NCBI RefSeq assembly: GCF_000499845.2
Contig: NC_023749.2
Coordinates: forward strand, 27,125,353-27,189,352
Length of the DNA: 64,000 bases
Direction: 5' to 3'
Source of the DNA: Phaseolus vulgaris
Lineage: Eukaryota; Streptophyta; Magnoliopsida; Fabales; Fabaceae
A program made the position numbers and the translations under genes. The notes beneath the pieces are model-generated. The model made no database searches and was not told the origin of the DNA. It was given only the letters and a program-made list of their open reading frames with translations. Shown piece after piece: positions 41,895 to 53,322 of the stretch (positions are counted from its first letter, which is position 1; every line of letters begins with the position of its first letter).

Positions 41895-44800
41895 ATGAGA
41901 AAAATGAGAAGCAATCGTTCCAGTCCCGTGGCGCCTGTCGCTGCTGAAGGCGACACCGCCATGACCATGGCGTAGATGGCAGAGATGATGCGCTCGTTGC
42001 AGGCAACTGTGGAAGCCTCGCGCGTAGAGCAGGCGAGGATACATGAGGACCTGGTCGCCTCTCGCGCCAGGAACGAGGAACTCAGCAAGGTGACTGAGGA
42101 GCTGCGTCGAGCTCTTCAGGAGCAGCAAGGACGTTCTTCTGCTGAAGAGGTGGCGCCGTCGACGCCACCTCGTGTTTTCCCAATGCCTTTCGTTCAGGCG
42201 ATTACCGACACGCCTATTCCCACGAGCATGGTTCCGGTTAAAGCTGTCTTTACCGGCGTGGAGGATCCAGAGGCTCATCTGACCACGTTCCACACGCAGA
42301 TGATGCTGTCGGGAGGGTCAGACGCCGTCTACTGCAAGATGTTCGTGAGTACGCTCCAGGGAACGGCGATGGAGTGGTTTGTGAGCTTGCCTAACGGCCA
42401 CATAACCAATTTTCAACAGTTCTCGAAAATCTTTGTCGAGCAGTACATTGTGAATAAGGCACCGCCCAGGGTGTCCTATGATCTGTTTGATATAAGGCAG
42501 TACCATGGGGAGTCCCTCAGAGACTACCTCAATCGCTTCGGAGCGCAGATGGTCAGATCGCCGGCCAAGGATGAAGAAATGCTGGTCTATGCCTTCAAGA
42601 AGGGCGTGCAGCCAGGGCCATTCTGCAAGGCCTTGATCAGGGCTCATCCAGCGACGTTTGCTGAAGTCAGGCGACTTGCGGTGGCCCACATCGCCGACGA
42701 GAGTGAAGTCGCCGAGAAGAGAGGCAGCGTGGCTCCCGCCAGGCCACGCGCCCAGACCAGGATCCAGCCGCAGAGGGTGCTGGAAACGGCGGCGGCGGCC
42801 AGAAAAGACCAGAGGACTCGCCATCCTTACGACAGGAGAAACAAGGGAAGAAGCCAAGCGCGCCAACAACCAGCACGCCAGCAACCAGCACGCCGGGAGT
42901 ACAATCACCCGCCTAAGCACAAATTTGTCATGGGACTAGCGGACCTGATCGCTATCCCTAACATATCTGCTAGGTTGAAAGCGCCTGAGAAGGTGGGCGA
43001 CAAGGTGCTGGGGTCAAAGCCGGACGCCTGGTGTGAGTTCCACCAGTGTTTTGGCCACACTTTGGACTCGTGTTTGTCTTTAGGATACCAGCTCGACGAT
43101 CTGGTTAAGAGCGGGTTCTTAAATGACTATCTGCTGGACAGGAGGACGGGGGGAGCGTCGAGTTCCCAGCCAGCAGGTGGGGAAGCCCAGCAACACGAGA
43201 TGCCTATCCATGGGGAGATCCACACCATTGCAGGGGGTTTCTCAGGTGGTGGATGCACCGCATCGCAGAGGAAAAAGTATGCGCGATCGGTGATGACAGT
43301 GGACATGTTTGAAGATCACTCGCCGGAAGTGGACATTACGTTCACAAAGCAGGATCTTCGGGACGTTGTGCCTCATGACAACGATCCCATAGTTATTTCG
43401 TTGGTTACGGCGGGAAGGAAGGTCCACAGAGTTCTGGTGGACCAAGGAAGCTCGGCAGACGTGATGTTCTGGCCGACTTTCACGCAGCTGGAATTGCCCC
43501 TTGACCAGCTAAGGCCCTATGGAGGGTGCTTATATGGGTTCGCTGGCGACCAGGTGGAGGTCAGGGGGTACATTGAGCTGAGAACCACGTTTACAGATGA
43601 GGCTGGGTCGAGGACGGAGAAAATCAAGTACCTCATCGTAAACGCCCCTTCAGCATATAACATCCTGTTGGGAAGGCCCACTCTTAACAGGATAGGCGCC
43701 ATTCCGTCGACTCGGCACATGAAGGTAAAGTTGCCGTCCATGGAAGGGGTGGTGATCACGATCAAGTCTGATCAGAAAGAGGCGAAAAGGTGCTATGAGA
43801 ATAGCCTGAAAAACAAAAGATCAGTGAGTTATGTAACAACCACCCCACCTCCCGGTGTGAAGCCCAGACCGCCGGTAACAGAGGAGGCCGCCGGAAGGGA
43901 TGTAGAGATGGTAGACGCTGAGCTAGGGGAGAGGAATGCTGGCCTGGAGGAGGAAGAGGCGCGGAATCGTCCCGAGGAGGCAAGGGAACAGGGAATCGCC
44001 AGGGCGGTGATCGCCAGAGAGTCCAGGCCTAAACCTGTCGAGCAGTGGCTCGAAAAGGAGATCGGAGGAAAAATCTTCAAGCTGGGAAGATCTCTGGAGG
44101 TCGATCTCCAGGACCAGATCGCCAAGGTGATTGAGCGGCATCTGGATGCGTTTGCGTGGTCCGCTTCGGACATGCCCGGGATTGATCCCGACTTCTTGTG
44201 CCATCATCTGGCGATGGACAATTTGGTGAGACCGGTGCGACAAAGGAGAAGAAAATTCAACGAGGAGAGGAGGCAGGCGATCAGGGATGAAACACAGAAA
44301 CTCCTCGCTGCAGGCCACATCAGGGAAGTCCAGTACCCTGAATGGTTGGCAAATGTCGTACTAGTGAGGAAGAGTAATGGGAAATGGCGCATGTGCGTCG
44401 ATTTCACCGACTTGAACAAGGCCTGCCCGAAGGATTCGTATCCTTTACCAAGCATCGATGCCCTGGTTGATAGTGCTGCAGGGTGCAAGCTGCTGAGTTT
44501 CCTAGATGCCTTCTCGGGCTATAATCAGATCAAGATGCACCCCATGGATGAAGAAAAAACAGCCTTCATGACGGAGAGGTCGTGCTACTGCTATAAGGTG
44601 ATGCCGTTTGGGCTGAAGAACGCGGGGGCCACGTACCAGAGGTTGATGGATCGAGTACTTGCACCGATGCTGGGAAGGAACGTGCAAGCCTACGTCGATG
44701 ACATGGTCGTGACCTCGCAGGAGAAAAGCAAGCACGTTGCAGACTTGGAAGAATTGTTCACGACGATCGCCAAGTTCAAGTTAAAGCTCAACCCGGAGAA

Positions 44801-47348
44801 ATGCATTTTCGGCGTGGAGGCTGGAAAGTTTTTGGGTTTTCTCTTGACTGAAAGGGGGATAGAAGCTAACCCAGACAAGTGTGCCGCCATCTTGGCGATG
44901 AGAAGCCCGGCTACAGTGAAAGAAGTCCAGCAGCTGACAGGTCGGATGGCAGCCCTATCTCGCTTCGTGTCAGCTAGCGGAGAAAAGGGGCACCCCTATT
45001 TTCAGTGTCTGCGGCGCAATAACAAGTTCGCTTGGACGAAAGAATGCGAGGAAGCTTTCGTTAAACTGAAGGAGTATCTGGCGAGCCCGCCGGTTCTGTG
45101 CAAACCGCTGGTGGGGATCCCTCTCAGGTTGTATTTTGCTGTAACTGAGAGGGCGGTGAGTGCGGTGCTCGCCCAGGATCAAGATCAGGCCCAGAAGCCT
45201 ATTTATTTTGTGAGCAAGGTGTTGCAGGGCCCAGAAACGAGATATCAGGCCCTGGAGAAGGCTGCGCTGGCTGTGGTGTTTTCGGCGAGGAGGTTGCGCC
45301 ACTACTTCCACAGTTTCACAATACTGGTGATGACTGACCTGCCCATCCAGAAGGTCTTGAAGAAACCCGACGTTGCGGGAAGGATGGTGAAGTGGGCGGT
45401 AGAGTTGTCAGAGTTTGATATTAAGTACGAGCCTCGAGGCCCGATCAAGGGGCAAATCTTTGCAGATTTCGTGGTCGAGCTCTCATCAGAGGCGGCGCGG
45501 GTTGAAGGAGACGATTTCCGTTGGGTGCTCTCGGTGGATGGATCGTCGAACCAGCAGGGTAGCGGTGCTGGAGTCATCTTGGAAGGACCAAACGGCGTGC
45601 TGATCGAACAATCTTTGAGGTTTGCCTTTAAAGCCAGCAACAATCAAGCAGAGTATGAGGCGCTGATCGCCGGGATTTTGCTGGCCAAGGAGATGGGAGC
45701 TAGGGTGCTGATGGCTAAGAGTGACTCGCTGCTAGTCACAGGGCAAGTAACAGGCGAGTTCTAGGCTAAAGATCCACAAATGGCGGCTTACTTGGCGTAT
45801 GTGCAGGAATTGAAGAGTTCCTTTGCCTCCTTTGAAGTAGTACATGTGCCCAGAGAGCAGAATGCCCGAGCTGACTTGCTTGCTAAGCTCGCCAGCTCAG
45901 GCAAGGGGGGTAGGCAGAGGACGGTGATTCAAGAAACTCTGAAGACGCCGAGGGCATTTGTAGCAGATCACCTGGTCCTTCAGATAAGCAAGTCGACGGA
46001 GAGAGCAGCGAGAAGCCATAAGTCTTTGACGCAAGAAACTTTGAGATCGCCGAGAATTAGAGCATGTCGAGGAGAGAAGGTGGACGTGATGCAGGTCTGC
46101 GCCGACCGTGAGCCAGACACTTGGATAACACAGTACAAGCGGTGCCTGGCAGATGGCCTCCTCCCGCTGGATCCGACAGAGGCTAGGAAGGTAAAGAAAA
46201 ATTCTAGCAAGTACACATTGATTGATGGCGATCTGTACAAGTTTGGGTTCACTCACCCACTCCTGGAATGTATACACGGCGAGAAGTGCACGAGAATCAT
46301 GGCAGAGCTCCACGAAGGTATATGCGGAAGCCACGTCGGGGGTCGGGCTCTGGCCGCGAGGACTCTCCGTGCAGGCTACTACTGGCCATCCATGAGAGAA
46401 GATTGCAAGAAATATGCCCAATGTTGTAAACAATGCCAGCAGCACGCCGATTGGCATAAGGCACCTCCCGAGGAGTTGAAGTCGATCTATAGCCCTTGGC
46501 CGTTTCATACTTGGGGAATCGACATCCTGGGACCTTTCCCGCTGGCGATCAGGCAAATGAAGTACTTGGTGGTGGCGATTGAGTATTTCACCAAGTGGAT
46601 TGAAGCAGAACCAGTGGCCCAGATCACCGCACACAAGATCGAAGGTTTTGTATGGAAGAACATCGTGTGCCGGTTTGGAGTGCCTAAGCGCCTGGTGTCA
46701 GATAATGGGACGCAGTTTGCAAGCCACCTGTTGAAGAAGCTTTGCGAAGGGGTGGGAATTCAACAAGTGTTTGCATCCGTCGAGCACCCTCAAACAAATG
46801 GCCAGGTGGAATCAGCTAATCGGGTGTTGTTGAGAGGTTTGAAGAGAAGGCTTGAGAAAGCCAAGGGAAGTTGGGCTGAGGAGGTGCCTCGTATAGTCTG
46901 GGCGTACCACACCACCGAGCAGTCAGGAACCCATGAGACCCCGTTTAGCTTGGTCTATGGGTGTGATGCCATGATTCCAGTGGAGATCCAGGAGAGCTCG
47001 CCGAGATTCCAGAACTTCGTAGAGGAAGATTCGAATGAAGAGAGAAGGCTGAACCTGGATCTGCTGGATGAGGTCAGGGAAGAGGCGAGATTGAAGGCTG
47101 AGGCCGTGAAGAGAAGGGTTGAACGAAGATACAACTCGAAGGTGATGCCAAGGCAGTTTAGAGAGGGCGACTTGGTGATGAGGAAGGCCCACCAATACGA
47201 GATGGAGAATAAACTGTCACCCAAGTGCACTGGACCGTTCAGAATAACCGAGGCGCTCGGGAACGGCGCCTACCGCTTAGAGACGCTGGAAGGAGGGGCG
47301 ATTCCTCGCACCTGGAACACCACGCACCTGAAGTTGTACTATAGTTAA
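41895..47348 (+). pseudogene. Tat-5 gag-pol polyprotein, 1817 codons with two TAG stops
   Basis: The whole frame from MRKMRSNRSS to the integrase end is in one register and broken only by TAG at 41973-41975 (codon 27) and 45762-45764 (codon 1290). Tat-1 has CAG at both places. Domains: gag core about 119-190; zinc motif C380...C393; protease DQGSSAD with Asp516; RT YVDD 933-936; RNase H; archaeal-type RNase H with Asp1215, Glu1253 and Asp1277; integrase zinc domain from His1473; catalytic Asp1543, Asp1603 and Glu1639 (DD35E). The dual RNase H defines the Tat lineage. All catalytic residues I can place are present, so the two stops are the only visible defects. Readthrough of TAG is possible but is not assumed. 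Confidence 0.93.
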
Positions 47349-47595
47349 GAGCTTTGTAAGTGAAGACAAACACAATGTTATATTACAATGTCTCTGTTAA
47401 AACAGTTTGAAGGGGGCACTCTTGTTTCCCTAAGGAGGGTTTTTAATGAGGCCACCCAATAAAAGAAGAGTTTTCGAAGTATAAGGTGTTTTCAGATTGC
47501 ATGTGTGCTATTTTCAAAAGTTTTGAAGAAAGACCTTGTCATTTGTACATGATTTAAGGCAAGAAAAGATATATCGCGTGCTTTCTAAAAGGTTT

Positions 47596-47769
47596 TAAGT
47601 CCTCATCGTTTTTCGGCGATTGGAGGCACCAGTTAAGTTTTAAGTCCTCATCGTTTTTCGGCGATTGGAGGCACCAGTTAAGTTTTAAGTCCTCATCGTT
47701 TTTCGGCGATTGGAGGCACCAGTTAAGTTTTCAAAGTCCTCATCGTCTTTCGGCGATCGGAGGCACCAG
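47596..47769 (+). repeat. Tandem repeat, 45 bp x about 4, hairpin units
   Basis: Units start at 47596, 47641 and 47686, with a fourth variant from about 47728. Each folds CCTC-ATCG / CGAT-(TG)-GAGG. Confidence 0.9.
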
Positions 47770-47809
47770 ATAAAAGACCTCAACGCTCTCGCGCGTCCTG
47801 AGGCAAGTT

Positions 47810-48236
47810 AAAGACCTCCTCGCCGCCGAGCGAGTGCAGGCGAGAGAAAGAAAAGGTCCTCAGTGCATCCAGGGGGGAGGAGATGTACACCCTAGGCAAG
47901 TTGAGGCACCAGATAAAGTCCTTATCGCCGTTGTGCGAGCTAAGGCCAGTTAAAGACCTCCTCGCCGCCAAGCGAGTGCAGGCGAGAGAAAGAAAAGGTC
48001 CTCAGTGCATCCAGGGGGGAGGAGATGTACACCCTGGGCAAGTTGAGGCACCAGGTAAAGTCCTTATCGCCGTTGTGCGAGCTAAGGCCAGTTAAAGACC
48101 TCCTCGCCGCCGAGCGAGTGCAGGCGAGAGAAAGAAAAGGTCCTCAGTGCATCCAGGGGGGAGGGGATGTACACCCTGGGCAAGTTGAGGCACCAGATAA
48201 AGTCCTTCTCGCCGTTGAGCGAGTTCAGGCGAGTTA
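47810..48236 (+). repeat. Tandem repeat, 142 bp x 3, three hairpins per unit
   Basis: Units start at 47810, 47952 and 48094. Each holds CTCGC/GCGAG, then CCTCA/TGAGG enclosing CCAGGG/CCCTGG, then CCTTA/TAAGG (CCT..CTCGC/GCGAG..AGG in the last unit). Confidence 0.9.
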
Positions 48237-48899
48237 AAAGACCTTCTCGCTTACGTGCGAGCATAGGCAAGATAAAATCCTTCTCGTCTCGAACGAGTTC
48301 AGGTATGGCGAAGAGGGTGGAAGAAGCTTGAAAGGTGGCTAAGGTAGGTTCGAAGAGAACGCCTAGTCAGCCGGTCTTTTGCTCTGAAGTTCAGGGGGGC
48401 AAAGGAAGATCCCAAAGGGCACTTCTACCCCAGATAAAGAAACGATTGCCAAAGCATGAGGCTGGGAAAAGCTGATGTTACCAAGAGGTCTTGGCGATCG
48501 GGAAGAGTTTAAACGACGGCGAGAAGGTTGAAAGACTTGTTTGATAAAGCAGGTCGAGTGGGACGTTGTTTGAGCCAATGATTGAGTTACAGTTCGTTGC
48601 TTGAAGGGTATTCTTGCAATAAGGTTAGCTGCCTTAAGAGTACAAGTTGTTTAAAGTGATTATTGCTTAAGTTTGGATTGGCTCGAGGCAGTTACGTCAA
48701 AAGTCGCGTTTGCAAAATCACTAAGTTAAATCCGACAAAGTTAAACATGCAAAGAAGGTTAAAGCGCTTAAAAGGAGTCAGGGGAGAGAATATCCAAGCC
48801 TTGTGATTGAAATGAGTATCTGTTAAGAATACATAGGCGCGAGTTTATTACAAGATATATACAAGGGAAATCATAAAGTAGCAGATGAGGTGGAGTTGA

Positions 48900-51507
48900 T
48901 TAGTCTTCAGCAGGAACGACCTTTCCATCTACTACTTCGTTGTTCAACGACACCATGCTGAGGTCAAGATCGGGGAATAGGCATGCGAATTGTTCCCGAG
49001 CGGCTTCGAATCCAGCAGCCAGAATCTGAGCAGAGTTTAGCTTAAGTTCTTCAATTTGCCCTTGAAGTTCTTCAACCTGTTTCTTGAGCTCTTTGTTCTG
49101 CTGCTCCAGCTCTTCAACCTGTTTTCGGAATTGTTCGTTGGTCTCTTGAGCATGGAGAAGGTCGTCAGTAACCTTCTTGGATTCCGTTTGAGCTTGGGCC
49201 AACTCAGCAGCCATCTTTCCTTTCTCCTTGTTTGCCTCGGCGAGATCAGCCATGGCGTCGTCCCTCGCTTTTTCTACTTGCCCAAGTAGCTTCTCGCGGT
49301 CGATCGACCTCTGCTCCAGTTTTTGCACCTTAGCGGCGTCAGCTTGAATGTGAGCCTCCAGGTCGATCGCCTTGGCGCGAAGAGGCACGATTTTGCTTTC
49401 CAACTCGACCTTCTCTTGGGCAAGATCGTGAACTTTGCGGCGAAGGTCAGCAGCTTCCTTGCGCGCCAGCCTGAGCTCGGTATTCAGGGCATCCTCCACT
49501 CGGGAGTGTTCGATTTCTGCGAGCGTCAGGCTGAATGACATTTTCTCCACTTCGACCTTCATAGTGCTATTTTCAGTCTTGAGGTTGAAGAGATCGTCAT
49601 GAAGCCTCCTGGTGGAGCTCTCCACAGCCCTCGTTATGATCGCGGGGATATCCTCTGCTATGGTTTTCAACTTGGCAGTTAGAGGTTCCCACATCCTTGT
49701 GACTTCAAGGGAAAGGTTTGCTGCTTGGAGAGGCGCCAGGGGGGCTTGTTGAGGGTTCTCGCCGCCACCTTCCTTGGCAATATCTTCAGTGGTTGCTTCC
49801 TGGCGTGGCGACGCAATCGGGGATTCGGTAATCAGGATTGGAGAGATATGAGCCACCTCATCCCCGATTGGAGCATTTTCTGCAGCTGAAGCGTTTGAAG
49901 GGGGGCCCCCTCCAGCTGACATGTGTGGCGTAGAGGCGCTTGGGGGGTCCTCCAGGAAATTTGGCTCTTGGGCCTCAGCTGCAGGTGGCGCAGTGGCCAG
50001 TGGAACCGCTTGGACTGGTGATGAAGGAGCTTGTTGTGTTGGCGATGAGGGAGGAGGAGCAGGCGTTGATGGTGGTGTTGAGGTCGGAAGAGGGGGTGGG
50101 GCAGGTGGTGAAGATGGTGCCACCCTTTTCCTCTTCGTAACGAGGCCATCCTCGGTGACCTCGTCGTCCTCTTCTTCCTCCTCTTGGACGACTTGGGGGG
50201 CTTTCCTTCTGGGTCTCTTAAGGACCAATTTTTTGCGTTGAGCGGGCTCCTTGGGTGGTGATCGCCCTTGGACAATGGCGGCCTCCACCACCGAGTTGGG
50301 CACCGTTTGGGAACCGGTTGCCAACCCGTGGTTTCGGGCGAGCGATTTGAGTTCAGCGAGCATGTTCCTGGGCAACATGTTGTCTGCAGGGGACAGAGAT
50401 GCGTGGGTTAACTCAAGGAAAATAGATAAGTGCATAGTGTAATAAACAGCAAAGCAGATAATATGTGCAGGAAAGGTAAAGCCAAAGTCTTGCGCATGAC
50501 GCACAAGACGCCCAGAGACAGCTAAACAGAAGCAGTATTAAAGCAATGGTTCAAATGACCTAACCTATTTGAAATTCTAGCTGATCTTCGAAGAATTCAA
50601 AGCTGATCAGGGAGGTGGTGAGGAAAGTTATGTTGGCGTTCGCCACCTTCTTCCAGAAGAGACAAAGGTCTCTGTCCAATGCTCCCATGCTATCAGGACT
50701 TCTGGGCCTCCTAAAGCAGCTCTTGGACTCTTTTTTCCCCTTGTCCACCCAGTACAAGGGGAAGCCATCAAGAAGGGAGGTGTCCTTGTCGTTTGCACGT
50801 ACTTGGACGAATTTCCCCTTCCAATCTTTGTACGATTGCTGGAAGATGGTAAAGATGGATCTCCCAGCAATCGCATTCAAGCTGATCCACAGGCAGTCTC
50901 CTGGGTGCTTGGCTTCGAAAAGGAACAAAAACACGTCCACTGACGCGGGCAACCCCAGGTGGGCGCACGTTATTTGGAAGGCTCGAACAAACGCCCAGCT
51001 GTTGGGATGAAGCTGGGCGGCTGCAATGTTGAGCTCGGTGAGAAGTTCCCTCTCGAATCGGGTAAGAGGGAACCTGAGCCTGACCTTCTTGAACAGAGTC
51101 GTATAGACAAAGCAGAAGGGCCCGTCGGCGCTTACTTTGTCATCAGCACACACGGGCAGGTCGGCGGGGCAAGGCAGCACCATCATCCTTTCGTCGTGCT
51201 CCTTGTGAAACGACTGGTAGATTTCGTCCCCCTTAGTCAGCCGCAAGACTGCCCCCGCAGTGTTCACAGAGGATATTTCTTTCAGAAGGGTTGAGTTAGC
51301 CCAGGGATATAATGTTTTGAAGTCTGGCAGAGGGACGGGGGCTCCTCCAGCATTAGGTGGAGTCGCCTGGGCCAGGGCAGATTGGGAAGATGCAGGCCTC
51401 TCAGCCTGCGAAGAGGAAGCACCACGAACTTGTGTTGAGTCGTGTGCTTGTGAAGGAAGGTTTTGCGCTGATGGAGGGGGGTTCGGGGTAATCTTGGTGC
51501 GAGTCAT
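48900..51507 (-). CDS. Tat-5 antisense gene: spliced, PF04195-like plus coiled coil, intact
   Basis: Lies between pol and the 3' LTR, opposite to the element. Exon 1 51507-50565 (315 codons started), intron 50564-50384 (GT donor after ATAG, CCCCTGCAG acceptor), exon 2 50383-48900; the junction keeps frame. Exon 1 resembles the plant putative gypsy-type transposon family (PF04195). Exon 2 has a proline-rich region (about 50-100 codons in), an acidic EEEEEDDE run, a KRKR basic motif suggesting nuclear entry, and about 230 residues of heptad-rich coiled coil. It ends NEVVDGKVVPAED, conserved with Tat-3 and Tat-4. Antisense extra ORFs are known in plant Ty3/gypsy elements; their function is unknown. 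There is no stop in either exon. The open frame continuing upstream of exon 2 is intron sequence. Confidence 0.85.
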
Positions 51508-52103
51508 GATGGCAGCTGCAAAGGAAGAAGAAAGGAAAAATGATCAGGGGGGTTACAAAGGCTGACTCGATCGTAGAAGGAAGGTGAAAGACGAACGAAT
51601 GTGGGTTCGTTGCGACGATCGACAAAGCCCTAGGTTACGCAGAAGGAGAAATGGAAAAACAACCCACAGCGTATGCACCAAGCAGTTACAGGATGATGCA
51701 AATCGGTGAAAATGCAAGGAAAACCAGCAGATGAAGGAAAGTAATTACCTTTCGATGATCAGGAAGACGATGGAGCAAAATGGTGATCTCGAGCGTTGAA
51801 GAGCGTTGAGAGTTTTCGCAGAAGTAAGTTGGGGCGTTTGCAAGCACGAAGAAAGTGATGGAACAGTGAAGCGAAATGGGTTTAAGGGTTTTTCGAAATG
51901 GGTTTAGGAAGCGCAAACGGCAAATGAAGAGAGCCATTGATGAAGCCACGTGTCGAGCGATGAGTGAAGGGTTTGGTGGAGCGTCAGAGCAGCAGAAAGT
52001 ACAATCGCTTGGAATTCTGCGTCAGTGCCACGTAGATCGGTGTTAACGAAGGCTCTTTCAGTCTTTTCGCTAGACAAGTCTTCGCTTAAGACTGGGGGGC
52101 TTG
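51508..52103 (-). promoter_or_regulatory. Upstream region and 5'UTR intron of the Tat-5 antisense gene; polypurine tract on the plus strand
   Basis: A likely 5'UTR intron runs 51748-51516 (GAAAG/GTAATT donor, CTTCCTTTGCAG acceptor). No convincing TATA box upstream of it. On the plus strand AGACTGGGGGGCTTG (52089-52103) is the polypurine tract beside the 3' LTR, preceded by an AGTCTT/AAGACT hairpin (52077-52093). Confidence 0.6.
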
Positions 52104-52898
52104 TGTACCGCCCTGGTGGTCGGGTGTGATGACGTGGCATCCTGCTACAGTGTAGGCGTGTTGACAAGGCGCCAGGTTGGCAGAAGGAAGGAAGTCGGGG
52201 GACACGTGTAGTCGCCAGTTGTTAAGCTGGCGTGTTCCGACTTCCAGCTTACCAGAATAGGCGATCGCCAGGTTGAAGATGAAGTCGCCAGATGTAGACC
52301 CAGGCGACCAAGCAGTCGGAGATCGCCAGAACAAGCACATCGCCGAAGATGAAGGAGAAGCAGATTATGAAGGCGGCCGGCGAGACCACAGGGAAGGTGT
52401 ATGAAGGCCCCTAACTCGCCAGTTCCAGTATAGATCGCACTCCTAAGTTAGCTATGCACTGGGCAGTACCATGCATAAGTAACTTAGCCAAAATGAGAGC
52501 AGAAGCAGCGCCAAGTCAGGGAGCCTCCAGATGATGGCACGTGTACAGTTGGATGCGAGCCACGTGTCCAAGTTTGTAACTGCCAGGAGAGAGAAAGCCA
52601 CCAGGTATATAAGAGTTCTTAACAGACTTTCTGAGGTACGCACGTTCAGTTAATACACTTTACGCTTGCGAGTGATAGAGCTGATTGTGAGAGAGGATTT
52701 GCACGGTTCTAGTTCTCTTAGTTTTTGGTGATACCGTCACTGACTTGAGCGTCGGAGTGCGATCGGCCGCAGCGGCGCCGTATCGTTTCTTTGCAGGTTC
52801 TTGAAGTAGATCCCGAAGAGGAACAAAGGTGAGAAGCGGTGCGCACGTCGATCCTTTGACGAGGCATTCTCCAGCGTTCCGGTCAACAGGCAGGATCA
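52104..52898 (+). repeat. Tat-5 3' LTR (795 bp)
   Basis: Matches the 5' LTR in length and ends; TATATAAG at 52606-52613; followed by ATATT. Confidence 0.95.
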
Positions 52899-52903
52899 AT
52901 ATT

Positions 52904-53322
52904 TATAATTATTAAAAAATTACTTTATTTTACATTTTAAAATTGATTTAATGTACTATTTTTTAAAGCAATTTAATTGTCTTCCGAAAGAATGTAATAT
53001 AGTACTAATGTGATTATTATTGTAATTTAAAATATATTACACAATCAAATATCTAATATGATTTTGATTGATGTTAGTATTATAATTAACTTAATTGAGA
53101 ATATTTATTTAATACAATTTTCTTATTTTTAAGTATGATAAAATGGATTGTTCTAATGAATCAATTTAAGTTTTTTATGATTAAAAAAAAAATATCTAAA
53201 TATAATTTATTTTTTTATTGGTACTAGTTTTAAGATGAGAGTTTTGTTTAAGGAGTAAGGCATGTAGATACTGTGTTTGTTTTGGGAGTAGATCACATAA
53301 AAAGAAATATGTTTTTGAGCTA
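52904..53322 (+). other. AT-rich intergenic DNA
   Basis: Very AT-rich, no frame or repeat I can support. It is the continuation of the site into which Tat-5 inserted and may include the decayed 5' LTR of the copia element that follows, but I cannot define one. Confidence 0.45.

Larger units (their letters stand above)
47349..48899 (+). other. Tat-5 post-integrase noncoding region with hairpin arrays
   Basis: The conserved element is at 47407-47465 (CACTCTTGTTTCCCT, AGGAGGG, CCCAATAAAA). Then two tandem arrays of stem-loops (47596-47769 and 47810-48236) and single hairpins to about 48305. The last 600 bp before the antisense-gene stop show no gene. Confidence 0.7.
40695..52898 (+). mobile_element. 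Tat-5: full-length Tat-lineage LTR retrotransposon
   Basis: LTRs of 795 bp each (40695-41489, 52104-52898) with TG/CA ends and ATATT at 40690-40694 and 52899-52903. The order is LTR, leader, gag-pol, post-integrase hairpin region, antisense gene, polypurine tract, LTR. By eye the LTRs differ at about six positions (under 1%), so the insertion is fairly recent. It sits about 1.04 kb upstream of the glutaredoxin ATG, in opposite transcriptional direction. Confidence 0.95.

Noticed and set aside
50384..50504. Met at 50504 (MRHAQDFGF...) as a gene start
   Set aside because: This stretch is the intron of the antisense gene; the same hydrophobic intron-derived starts occur in Tat-2 (8075) and Tat-3 (21219) and are not conserved as protein.
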